A stretch of 18,543 nucleotides of DNA from Methanobacteriaceae archaeon (GTDB lineage: Archaea; Methanobacteriota; Methanobacteria; Methanobacteriales; Methanobacteriaceae). The DNA is taken from assembly GCA_900766745.1 (NCBI GenBank), contig CAAFWR010000013.1:1-18543 (forward strand), read 5' to 3'. Below, one piece after another: positions 8,117-15,610 of the stretch (position 1 is its first letter; the number at the start of each line of letters is the position of its first letter). The notes beneath the pieces are model-generated. The model made no database searches. It worked only from the letters and a program-made list of their open reading frames with translations, and was not told the DNA's origin. The position numbers were made by a program, and so were the translations under genes.

Positions 8117-9169
8117 ATGGAAACAAAAAAGAGTAATAAAAGAAAATGGATTCCTATTATAGGAATCACATTAGGTGTGTTGGTTTTGTTGGCTTTTGCA
8201 ATCTGTGTCTCACTAGAAATGATATTGCCAGAGACAAATGGGTTTGTGACTTGGGCTAAAGAAAACATTTGGGACATCACAACCTTCCCCAGCATGATGC
8301 AAGCTCATTATAAGACATTGATACATTGCATAATCTTAATAGTAGTTGTTTTGATCGTGTCTAGATTGTTGCGATTGATGTTTAAAAAGATTATGCAGAA
8401 ATCTAATAGAGCAAAGACAGTCATCACTCTATTGGATGGAATCATCAAATATGGTGCAGCCATAATCTTGATATTCTTAGTCTTGGATGCCTTCGGATTC
8501 AATTCAAAAGCAATTTGGGAATCAGTCGGAATCATAACTCTTATCGTAGGTTTAGGTGCTCAGTCTTTGATAGCGGATATTATCGCTGGTGTATTCATAA
8601 TTTTCGAAAATGAATACAATGTCGGTGAGATAGTAACTATTGATGACTTTAGAGGAACTGTCACTGAAATTGGAATCAGAGCTACAAAGATTACTGACTG
8701 TGCTGGAAACATAAAGATAATAAATAATTCAGATATAAAGAATGTCGTAAATTTATCAAGAGAGTTGTCTTTGGCAGTAGTGGATTGCGAATTCTCTTAT
8801 CATGTACCTCTTGAAAAAGTTGAGAAGCTTCTAAAGGATAATCTTCCAAAGTTTAAAGAAAAGATTCCTGCAATTGTCGAAGGCCCATTTTATAAGGGTG
8901 TATCTGCTTATGAAGATAGCAATGTAGCTGTAAAACTTGTAGCAAAATGTCAGGAAGATGATCGTTATCAAGTCCAAAGGGACTTGATGAGAGAATATCG
9001 TCAATTGTTCCTTGAAAATGGATTTGATCTCGACTATGAACAAATCGTCATCAATCAACCTTCCACAAATTCATATTCTGTAGATGAAGATACAAAGAAA
9101 GAAGCAGAAGATTTTGTTAAAGAGCAAAAAGATGCTTCTCAAGGAATTGAAGAGCAACAAAAAGACTAA
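8117..9169 (+). CDS. MscS-family mechanosensitive channel
   Basis: 350 residues. Membrane helices lie near 11-37, 67-90 and 111-126, followed by the pore helix TM3. The TM3 region reads GLGAQSLIADIIAGVFIIF (145-163), the MscS glycine/alanine pore pattern. ENEYNVGE leads into the beta domain (DDFRGTVTEIGIRATKI, 176-193). The C-terminal alpha/beta vestibule and a charged Glu/Lys tail follow. It would open under membrane tension to release solutes on osmotic downshock. A strong AAAGGAGG ribosome site precedes the ATG. That contrasts with the leaderless gene 15 bp upstream, with which it likely shares a transcript. It most resembles the YkuT/YggB branch; exact subtype unknown. Confidence 0.93.
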   Translation: METKKSNKRKWIPIIGITLGVLVLLAFAICVSLEMILPETNGFVTWAKENIWDITTFPSMMQAHYKTLIHCIILIVVVLIVSRLLRLMFKKIMQKSNRAKTVITLLDGIIKYGAAIILIFLVLDAFGFNSKAIWESVGIITLIVGLGAQSLIADIIAGVFIIFENEYNVGEIVTIDDFRGTVTEIGIRATKITDCAGNIKIINNSDIKNVVNLSRELSLAVVDCEFSYHVPLEKVEKLLKDNLPKFKEKIPAIVEGPFYKGVSAYEDSNVAVKLVAKCQEDDRYQVQRDLMREYRQLFLENGFDLDYEQIVINQPSTNSYSVDEDTKKEAEDFVKEQKDASQGIEEQQKD

Positions 9170-9212
9170 AAGATATTTAGTTTGTTTCCTTTAAGTAATT
9201 GTTTTGATAAAG

Positions 9213-9238
9213 AAGGAGGTGATTTATCTCCTTTTTTA
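9213..9238 (+). terminator. Rho-independent terminator after the MscS gene
   Basis: AAGGAG (9213-9218) pairs with CTCCTT (9228-9233), followed by TTTTTT. It lies about 45 bp after the channel stop. The 5' arm and loop include AAGGAGGTGATTT, an extended perfect match to the 16S rRNA anti-Shine-Dalgarno, but no suitable start codon follows. Confidence 0.7.
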
Positions 9239-9245
9239 TTTGCTG

Positions 9246-9403
9246 CTATTGATTAGTTTTAAATAGTAAATGAACCCATCTTTGAATTTTTTCTATCTCC
9301 TCTGGAGTATCTTTACAATCATCTAATAACTGAATTGAAAATTTTTATCACTAATATCCTTACTATCCTTGGTATGGGTTGGGTCCCTTATATCACTGAT
9401 TGA
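9246..9403 (-). pseudogene. 3' remnant of an unidentified gene with a frameshift
   Basis: The minus strand reads SISDIRDPTHTKDSKDISDK then NFQFSY and a stop. A second frame then continues QLLDDCKDTPEEIEKIQRW, VHLLFKTNQ and a natural TAG stop at 9246-9248. Inserting one extra CAGTTAT next to the existing CAGTTAT would join the two frames, consistent with loss of one copy of a 7-bp tandem repeat. The composition is protein-like, and part (SISDIRDPTH) is also encoded in the second copy of the dispersed repeat near 16740. I do not recognise the family. No start or ribosome site remains. Confidence 0.45.
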
Positions 9404-9465
9404 AATATTGCTATTTTAAACAACATCATTTTTTAGTCATAATAATTTAGATTAGAAATAAAATG
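9374..9465. repeat. Dispersed repeat, copy 1 (~92 bp)
   Basis: About 90% identical to 16735-16827 in the same orientation. Shared stretches include GGGTCCCTTATATCACTGAT near the left end and TTTAGATTAGAAATAAAATG at the right end. Differences are scattered single bases and one extra T in copy 2. Flanking sequence is unrelated on the right and only partly protein-related on the left (DPTH then divergence). Confidence 0.85.
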
Positions 9466-9570
9466 TTTTTGATTCTATAGATTCATATATGTTGTCACCC
9501 CACTTCCATTAATTAGGCTATTTGATGGATGCGTACTGTTAAAGATTTATCACCTTTATAATACTTAAAG

Positions 9571-9598
9571 TTGATTTATTTTATTAAATATGTAGAAT
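9571..9598 (+). promoter_or_regulatory. Candidate promoter of the metalloprotease gene
   Basis: TTGATT (9571-9576), 16-bp spacer, TAGAAT (9593-9598), giving a leader of about 30 nt. The leader has no recognisable Shine-Dalgarno sequence before the ATG at 9636. A second possible -10 (TAGTAT, 9621-9626) lies nine bases before the ATG and would give a near-leaderless message, but it lacks a clear -35. The rest of 9466-9570 shows no gene or other structure. Confidence 0.35.
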
Positions 9599-9635
9599 AG
9601 CTTCGATTGGATTATTTAAATAGTATCTGATATCT

Positions 9636-11867
9636 ATGAATACTTTGTTATTTGCTTTAATTTCGCTATTATCAGTAAAACCATTGTTTGTATTGAATAG
9701 TACACCTACTCAACTAAATGAGAGTAGTAATACTGATTTAGTAGATGATAGCAATTTTACTAATCTTGTTGTTTTTGCTCGTTTTAATGGTGAAGAGGAG
9801 TTTATCGACAAGACTTATGATAATGTTAATACAAAAAATATAGTCGATAATATGTATAACAAATCATATTATTCAGTTGGTGAATATTTTAGATGTGTAT
9901 CTAATGATCATTTAAGGATGAATACTGTTTATCTTTTCGATGATGGTGGATCATTAGAATTGAGCAACACCCGTTCATATTATTCTGAGAAGACATCTAC
10001 AAATTCTAATGGGTATGAACCTAATCAAAAAGGATCTAGATCATATGATTTATTAACTGATTGGAGCACTAGGATCAATCAAGTACTAAATAAGACCAAC
10101 TGTATATATGATGTAGATGGTAATCCAATTTATGATACTTCTATTTTGGATAAGGATGGAAATGGTGAAATAGATTGTTTGACTATTATCTATGGTCCGG
10201 CATCCAGTGATTTAAGTGCTTCCTATAATAGTTTGCTTTGGAATTACAAGGATTATTATAATGCTGTAGAGTATAGTGTTAATGGATTGAATAAAACTAG
10301 CGGTAATTATGTCCAAATGACTGTATCTTTTACTGATGATGTTTTATATACAGATAAGAACGGATGTAAGATTGCTTTTACTGCTGTTGCAACTCATGAG
10401 ACAGGCCATGTATTTGGATTGAAGGATTTATATAGGAGTATAGATATGTCTTCCAAAGTCTATTTTATGTCTGCGATGGCGAAGCATATTTCTCCTGTTC
10501 CTCAATATATTTCATCTAAAGAAAGAGAAAGCTTAGGCTGGACTGAAAAAGATGAAATTAAAACCATGTACAAGAATGGTGAATATACTATTCATTATGT
10601 TAGTGATACATATTCAAATAACGATACTATCTGCTATAAAATCGATTTAGGTAATAATTACAGTGCTTATTTAGAATATAGAAATTTCCAAAATTCTGGT
10701 AATAGATTTGACTGCCAAAACAAACCTCTAGTTAAAAAGGATGGCACTAATTTTGTCGGATTGAATATAAAGAGTGGATTAGTGTGCTTCTTAGCTCGTA
10801 ATGATAAAAAATATCCCAGCAATCTCAACACTAGTGGAAATAATTGGGAAATGTTAGTTTTGGGTGAAGAAACAGATACGACAAGAAGCAATGCCGCTTT
10901 AACTCCAGAAGATGGTGTAACTTATTTAAATAATAAGATAAAGGTAAAAGTAAATAGCATCACTGATGATTCATTAACTTTTGAAATCGATGGAATAGAT
11001 GAATCTACAGAACCTATTGTAACTGGTGTCTCTATTTCTACTTACAAAGATTCAATGCAAAACGGTGAATCTTATCAGTTTAAAGCAACATTAGATGGAC
11101 ACAACTTAACGGGATTGGAGACAATAGATTGGTCTATTCAAGGAAATACTAGTAGTAATACTAAAATCAGTTCTACTGGTTTATTGGAAGTGGGATCAGA
11201 TGAAAATAGTAGCTCTATCATTGTTAAAGCCTCATATGGAGATTCAATATCTGATACTAAAGAAATCATTATTACTTCCCCTCATATATTAGTTCATCAT
11301 GAGAAGATTGATGCGACATGCAAAGACACAGGAATGAAAGAATATTGGTACTGTGAAGAATGCAATAAGTATTTTCTAGATGACGAACATAAGAATGAAA
11401 CAACTTTGGATGATCTAATAATTCCAGTCAGCGATGTTCATACTCCAAAGACAATTCCTGGTGTCGATTCGACTTGTTCTAAGGAAGGATACACGGATGA
11501 AGTTATTTGTTCAGTTTGTGGAGAAGTGATAGAAGAACAAAAGATTCTACCTAAAACAGGTCATACACCTAGCGATTGGATTATCGATAAAAATCCTACC
11601 AATACTGAATTTGGATCAAAGCATAAAGAATGCACTATATGTCATAAAGTATTAGTAGAAGAAAGTATCGATAAATTAAAAGACGATAATAGTGACAATA
11701 ACAACAACAACAATAATCAAAACAAAGATGATAACCAAGATGATAAAAAAGAAGTTAATCTTCCATTGATTATCACTGCCTATTCGATTACTTATGGTGT
11801 TCCTTTATTATTTTTGATTACAGGAATAATAGTTGTAGTAGTCGGTGGTTTAAAAAGTAAGAAATAG
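9636..11867 (+). CDS. Secreted, cell-surface-anchored M6-like zinc metalloprotease
   Basis: 743 residues. A hydrophobic signal peptide occupies about 1-20 and lacks the usual N-terminal charges. The catalytic domain spans about 40-450. It contains DKDGNGEID (172-180, a calcium-binding-like loop typical of M6 peptidases) and HETGHVFGLKD (254-264). The latter fits HExxHxxGxxD with zinc ligands His254, His258 and Asp264, Glu255 as base, and a methionine downstream at 278/281. An Ig-like (Big_2-type) domain lies at about 460-547. Two or three Cys-pair repeats (CxxC, e.g. WYCEECNKYF 571-580, ICSVCGE 624-630, CTICHK 666-671) follow at about 549-680. An Asn/Asp-rich linker and a C-terminal membrane helix (about 709-737) with GGLKSKK end the protein. 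It probably degrades host or competitor proteins at the cell surface. A TAG in frame at 9621 forces the start at 9636. Confidence 0.85.
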   Translation: MNTLLFALISLLSVKPLFVLNSTPTQLNESSNTDLVDDSNFTNLVVFARFNGEEEFIDKTYDNVNTKNIVDNMYNKSYYSVGEYFRCVSNDHLRMNTVYLFDDGGSLELSNTRSYYSEKTSTNSNGYEPNQKGSRSYDLLTDWSTRINQVLNKTNCIYDVDGNPIYDTSILDKDGNGEIDCLTIIYGPASSDLSASYNSLLWNYKDYYNAVEYSVNGLNKTSGNYVQMTVSFTDDVLYTDKNGCKIAFTAVATHETGHVFGLKDLYRSIDMSSKVYFMSAMAKHISPVPQYISSKERESLGWTEKDEIKTMYKNGEYTIHYVSDTYSNNDTICYKIDLGNNYSAYLEYRNFQNSGNRFDCQNKPLVKKDGTNFVGLNIKSGLVCFLARNDKKYPSNLNTSGNNWEMLVLGEETDTTRSNAALTPEDGVTYLNNKIKVKVNSITDDSLTFEIDGIDESTEPIVTGVSISTYKDSMQNGESYQFKATLDGHNLTGLETIDWSIQGNTSSNTKISSTGLLEVGSDENSSSIIVKASYGDSISDTKEIIITSPHILVHHEKIDATCKDTGMKEYWYCEECNKYFLDDEHKNETTLDDLIIPVSDVHTPKTIPGVDSTCSKEGYTDEVICSVCGEVIEEQKILPKTGHTPSDWIIDKNPTNTEFGSKHKECTICHKVLVEESIDKLKDDNSDNNNNNNNQNKDDNQDDKKEVNLPLIITAYSITYGVPLLFLITGIIVVVVGGLKSKK

Positions 11868-12214
11868 TATTTGTTTTATTTATCCTTAGGATTGTGTATT
11901 GGCTTTTCCATTACATAAGCTTTACATTCTGTTTTAAGAAATAAAAGATGGTTATTTGAGTTTTCACGATTTTTATTCTTTCTATAAAAGTGTGGATCTA
12001 TGATGTCTTAAATTTAATGATAACTTTTCTCTTTATAGTCGGAATAAATAATTAGCAATATTCATTATAGTTAATCAATACCACTTCTTCTTGTGTTTGT
12101 CTTGTCGCACATATCATACAATTTCTTTCTTAATTCGCTCATTTGTAGTACCCCCTTAATGGCACTTATATACATCGCTCTAAAAGGCTGATTTATCAAG
12201 ATTTAAGTAAAGAA
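11868..12214. other. AT-rich intergenic region with little content
   Basis: Between the metalloprotease stop and the next terminator I see no substantial gene on either strand. No clear T-tailed hairpin closes the metalloprotease transcript. The only protein-like signal is a 23-codon minus-strand frame at 12071-12142. Confidence 0.5.
12071..12142 (-). CDS. Possible 23-residue peptide or N-terminal gene remnant
   Basis: The minus strand has AAGGGGG eight bases before an ATG. It opens MSELRKKLYDMCDKTN and stops after 23 codons. The opening resembles the first helix of Spo0E-like small phosphatases (ELRKKLY...), but the conserved second helix is missing, so any such gene is truncated. It may be a chance frame. 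The ribosome site is better than random expectation, which is why it is listed. Confidence 0.25.
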   Translation of the reverse strand: MSELRKKLYDMCDKTNTRRSGID

Positions 12215-12240
12215 AAAGAGTGGCCGTTAAGCCACTCTTT
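12215..12240 (-). terminator. Rho-independent terminator (bidirectional) after the toxin/immunity-like pair
   Basis: AAAGAGTGGC (12215-12224) pairs with GCCACTCTTT (12231-12240) around a 6-nt loop. On the minus strand it is followed by TTTTTCTTT. It lies about 40 bp after the stop of the 12282-12608 gene. Confidence 0.85.
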
Positions 12241-12281
12241 GTTATATAACAATAGCTATACCTAAACTTTGATAAAAGAAT

Positions 12282-12608
12282 TTACTTTGCCTTAAGTTCC
12301 TTTAAATATTCATATCTAGGAATCTTATATTTATTGCCTCTCAATTCGATAGTTGCATAATTTGTTAAAACCTGTAAAACTTTTGGCTTTAATTCATCGC
12401 ATAGGTATTGCTCCTCTTCTTCATCTGCGGGAAGAATATCTTCAACTGGTGTCTTTTTGAAATAGAACGGGTAATATTCATGTGCATCAAGATAAGCCAA
12501 TACATAATATTTATTATTTTTTGATATTATGAAACATACATCTGGCGGGCCCATGTTATCCCATTTTTCTTCAATTTCTTTTATTTCTTTTTTATCGTAG
12601 CAAAACAT
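12282..12608 (-). CDS. Small acidic cytosolic protein, candidate immunity protein
   Basis: 108 residues with no signal peptide or membrane helix, so it should stay in the cytosol. The N-terminal part is mixed (KEIEEKW, then CFIISKNNKYYVLAYLDAHE as beta strands). An acidic patch EDILPADEEEEQYLCDE lies at about 56-72, and a basic C-terminal helix ends the protein. It starts 7 bp after the stop of the secreted 456-residue protein on the same strand, with no separate promoter or strong ribosome site. It is therefore probably translationally coupled, and a shared terminator follows. Position, size and acidity match immunity proteins paired with secreted toxins. I do not recognise a family, so the role is inferred from context only. 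Confidence 0.75.
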   Translation of the reverse strand: MFCYDKKEIKEIEEKWDNMGPPDVCFIISKNNKYYVLAYLDAHEYYPFYFKKTPVEDILPADEEEEQYLCDELKPKVLQVLTNYATIELRGNKYKIPRYEYLKELKAK

Positions 12609-12615
12609 ATTAATT

Positions 12616-13986
12616 CTACGGGTTTACAGGATATGTTGTGTAATTACCATCCGTGTTTATATACAAGAGTCCAAAAAGCGAATGCGCCCACTTATATGGT
12701 TTTTCTTCTATCCTCTTAACCTTGTCTCCGTCCTTTTCTCCTAAATGATAATGATTCCATCCATAAGCATCATGTTGATTTATCGTTTTATCATAGATGA
12801 GCAATTTATAATTACCTTTGATTCTATTAGAACCTTCAGCCATCATTCGTTTTGCTATGTTGTTATACCACGTATAAGTACACACACCAAAGTCATATAG
12901 CTTATTATTGATGACAAATTCCTCATCTACTTTTGCATAGCACATCCACCAATGTTTTCCTTTTTCATTAATAGGTTTTTTTATATTAGCCATTAGCTTG
13001 ATTTTTCTATTTCTTTTACAATCATCGACAATACTTTTAACAATATCTTGAGTAATTATTGTGTCAATAAATTCTAGCTTTTGTCCTCCAACTTCTATCG
13101 TTTTAGCAACTTTTGATTTTTCACCTTTTGTAGCAGCATCTCTAAAATACGTATCTATGAATGCTGAGAATGCTGAGAACTGTTCCATGAACCATGCCTT
13201 TATCTCATCCATTTTTTCGCAGATGGCAGACCAGTTCTCTACTATGATCACCGTCAAGGCAATAAGAGCTCCGACTATTAAAGCCACTGCCAATGCCCAG
13301 CCTACAAAAGGAATCCATGAAGTGGAAAGACCAATTGTCATCGTTGAGATGCACGAGGTAAATGCCGTTATCACCGCTTCTCCAAGACCAGCCTCGGTAA
13401 GTATAGCAACTATCCCAGCAGTGGCTGCCGCGGCAACACGTGCTACTGAGCCTCCTCCTGGATTGACCTTAGGATTTGAAGGAGTGATTGGGTTTAGCGG
13501 ATTGTTCGGCTTGATCGTATGATTGTATTTCAATTCTATGCCGAGATTCCTATAAAAACTCTGATTCAGGGTAACGTATCTGTCGAAGCTATAGTCCTGT
13601 CTTCTCAAAGATTCATAGTTTTGAAGCTGAGTTGTGGAAAGCGATGCTTCAAGATCTGATTGATAATCATGCATGACCTGGCTGAAATCTGGAGCTACAT
13701 AATTGATGTCAAATTCAGGTAGGCTGATGGCTTCCTTGTCCCAAACATTCAAACCTGCAATGTTTAAATATTCAGAGAATTCATTCTGATATCCATCGAT
13801 GGAACGCCTAAACACCTCATCGGGGTCTTCGGTATCATCAAGGGTATCGTCAACTGCCTTCTTTAAACCACGCACCAACTGAGTCTTAGTCTCATCAACC
13901 TTTGCCATTATGTAGTTGTTTTTCCCAAGAGTTACAAAAGAGAACAAAACTACAGCAAAAGTAACTAAAAGCTTTTTGTGTTTCAT
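12616..13986 (-). CDS. Secreted modular protein, candidate polymorphic toxin
   Basis: 456 residues. A signal peptide covers about 1-28 (MKHKKLL then a hydrophobic core). A helical domain spans about 30-155. A Pro/Asn linker (NPLNPITPSNPKVNPGGG) lies at 162-179. A hydrophobic Ala/Gly/Ile/Val-rich block spans 181-250, reminiscent of pore-forming or membrane-inserting segments, followed by a Trp/Phe-rich amphipathic helix to about 285. The C-terminal domain (about 295-456) carries clustered His/Trp/Tyr: NQHDAYGWNHYHLGEKDG (403-420) and WAHSLFGLLY (433-442). Coding for the last ~160 residues is much more AT-rich than the middle, as if the tail had been exchanged. The start has GAAAGGA upstream and an extended -10 promoter. 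A small acidic gene follows 7 bp later. No family is recognised; toxin is an inference from architecture. Confidence 0.75.
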   Translation of the reverse strand: MKHKKLLVTFAVVLFSFVTLGKNNYIMAKVDETKTQLVRGLKKAVDDTLDDTEDPDEVFRRSIDGYQNEFSEYLNIAGLNVWDKEAISLPEFDINYVAPDFSQVMHDYQSDLEASLSTTQLQNYESLRRQDYSFDRYVTLNQSFYRNLGIELKYNHTIKPNNPLNPITPSNPKVNPGGGSVARVAAAATAGIVAILTEAGLGEAVITAFTSCISTMTIGLSTSWIPFVGWALAVALIVGALIALTVIIVENWSAICEKMDEIKAWFMEQFSAFSAFIDTYFRDAATKGEKSKVAKTIEVGGQKLEFIDTIITQDIVKSIVDDCKRNRKIKLMANIKKPINEKGKHWWMCYAKVDEEFVINNKLYDFGVCTYTWYNNIAKRMMAEGSNRIKGNYKLLIYDKTINQHDAYGWNHYHLGEKDGDKVKRIEEKPYKWAHSLFGLLYINTDGNYTTYPVNP

Positions 13987-14009
13987 AATTTATTTCCTTT
14001 CTAGGCATA

Positions 14010-14018
14010 ATTTTACCA
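14010..14018 (-). promoter_or_regulatory. Extended -10 promoter of the secreted-protein operon
   Basis: The minus strand reads TGGTAAAAT, an extended -10 (TGnTAAAAT). It lies about 23 bp before the ATG at 13986, with only a weak TTAATT at -35 distance. The predicted short leader still holds the GAAAGGA ribosome site. Confidence 0.45.
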
Positions 14019-14076
14019 CAATTATCAATTAAAATTAATGAAATGTTTTACTTTTAGTTGTCATATTATCCAAAAA

Positions 14077-14577
14077 TTACTCAATTTTCCTTCTCCCATT
14101 TTTGCTTGTCGTTAACAGTCCCATCCTTGATAGCCAATCGTCATCCGAAGGAACATAGACCTCACTACATGAAATTTCATTCCCATCCCTTTTGACCGAT
14201 ATGTTTGAGATGTCTCCAGCATGCGATGCAATGTATCTTCTTACGATTGCGCTGGCATATTTAGAATCCAATTCCATCAGATAAGCTGTCCTGTTTAGCT
14301 GGTTAGCAACTATCAATGTTGAGCCACTGCCTCCAAACAAATCGACAACGATTCTGTTCTCCATGGATGACAGCTTCAACGGATATGCAATTAGCGGCAG
14401 GCTTTTTTGCGTAGGATGAAGCTTGGATAAAGCGTATTCGTCGAAAATACTATCTAGTAGTTCAACATCTTTTTCGATGTTATACTTCACTGTCACATCA
14501 ATTGGATCGCTCCATGTTGACGAATTTGAAAACCATCTCATCTTGCTTCTTAGTAATTCATAGTTAGTTTTGATTGC
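14077..14577 (-). pseudogene. 5'-truncated DNA methyltransferase (N4/N6 class)
   Basis: The open frame from 14577 (ATG at 14541, no ribosome site) encodes only the C-terminal part of a beta-class DNA methyltransferase. It has TNYELLRSK just before the ATG. HPTQKSL lies at 42-48 and the AdoMet-binding motif DLFGGSGST at 67-75. YLMELDSKYASAIVRRY at 87-103 and a tail ending DDWLSRMG complete it. In this class the catalytic DPPY motif lies N-terminal to these elements and is absent, so the product cannot methylate DNA. An in-frame TAA at 14578-14580 marks the break, immediately before the next gene's 3' end. It is likely a relic of a lost methylase, possibly of ParB-methylase type from a phage or integrative element. 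Confidence 0.8.
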
Positions 14578-14590
14578 TTAATATGGTGGC

Positions 14591-15478
14591 TTATTTGTTC
14601 TTGATTCTCCATGCTGCATATTTTATCATGCAATATTGGATCAGACTATTGAGGAAATAGAGGATTGTTGCCAGGAATGAGAAACTGATGACATAGATGA
14701 TATAGTTTGCGAACCAACCGAATTTCAGCCATATTTGAGAATAGACAGGCATATTGGAAACGAAGAAGGGAGAAATGTAGAAACAGGAAGCGACATCTGG
14801 ATCGAACAACGGAGTGTTCATGACATCTTTGAACGGTTTTCCGTCTGTCGGTTTGTAGTTGATGCCTTCGGTGTAATGCAGTGTTACATTGATTAGTTGA
14901 GCGATGACGGTAAGACCGACGAATATTGCGACAGCGCCAAGAAAGTATTTATAATCTTTTTTGATGTTTTTTCCGATTTCTGCGTGGACAACAGATAGGA
15001 TGGAGACCTGAAGGATCAGAACGTGCCAGAGGAAGGAACGGATCACATCGAAGATATTGCTCCATCTGCATAGCTGTCCTTGTCCGAACAATAACGGGAA
15101 GATGCCGGCAATCATGCAGTAGATGCCTAGGTAATAGAATATCGGCATTCTGATCTTTTCGTTCTTGATAAAAGGAAGAATCAGGCATAGGTAGATTGGT
15201 ATGCTGCAGAACTGGAAGGGAATGCTGGAGAAGTCATAGTACCCGAAGAAGAAGTAACGATTGATTTCATGATATATTTCCAGTCCTAGGAAGACCAATC
15301 CATATATAAGGATAATGCCATTCAATAGTTTTATGTTTTTTGTTTTGTTGATATATTTTGCAAGAAAAGCAATGGCTATCAAAGTCATTAAACCGACTAA
15401 AACACATAATATTGGAACAAGACTCCAAGGCTGGCAGGCAGGTTGCTCCTGTTCGAAATCGTTTAAAAATTTAATCAT
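14591..15478 (-). CDS. Multi-pass membrane protein, YwaF/TMEM164-like
   Basis: 295 residues with about seven hydrophobic helices (near 18-42, 51-70, 84-104, 110-128, 136-158, 174-198 and 252-280). The motif PFQFCSIPIYLCLILPF near 87-103 and the overall layout resemble the YwaF/TMEM164 integral membrane family, whose bacterial members lack a firmly known role. A long outside loop lies between helices 6 and 7 (about 199-250). There is no strong ribosome site in the AT-rich upstream sequence. GC content is higher than in the genes to its right. The decayed frame at 4585-5178 may be a paralogue. Family call is moderate; the gene itself is convincing. Confidence 0.75.
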   Translation of the reverse strand: MIKFLNDFEQEQPACQPWSLVPILCVLVGLMTLIAIAFLAKYINKTKNIKLLNGIILIYGLVFLGLEIYHEINRYFFFGYYDFSSIPFQFCSIPIYLCLILPFIKNEKIRMPIFYYLGIYCMIAGIFPLLFGQGQLCRWSNIFDVIRSFLWHVLILQVSILSVVHAEIGKNIKKDYKYFLGAVAIFVGLTVIAQLINVTLHYTEGINYKPTDGKPFKDVMNTPLFDPDVASCFYISPFFVSNMPVYSQIWLKFGWFANYIIYVISFSFLATILYFLNSLIQYCMIKYAAWRIKNK

Positions 15479-15578
15479 AATTTTACTAAATAACTATTTT
15501 ATCATATAGACCTTTGCATTGCTATTACTACATGTGATACTGATGAGGTTTTACAATTCAAGATAGCTTTAGAGTGGC

Positions 15579-15610
15579 TGATGAATGAAGTGCGTGCGCT
15601 TCATTCATCA
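15579..15610. repeat. Perfect 12-bp inverted repeat
   Basis: TGATGAATGAAG (15579-15590) and CTTCATTCATCA (15599-15610) flank an 8-base GC-rich spacer TGCGTGCG. There is no T-run on either side, so it is not a typical terminator. It overlaps the stop of the AlkD fragment. Confidence 0.7.

Noticed and set aside
9213..9226. AAGGAGGTGATTT as a very strong ribosome binding site for a hidden gene.
   Set aside because: No start codon with an open frame follows at proper distance, and the sequence is fully explained as the 5' part of a terminator hairpin.
13061..13522. Plus-strand open frame of 153 residues.
   Set aside because: It lies wholly inside the secreted-protein gene in the GC-richer part, where stops are rarer; it has no ribosome site or promoter.
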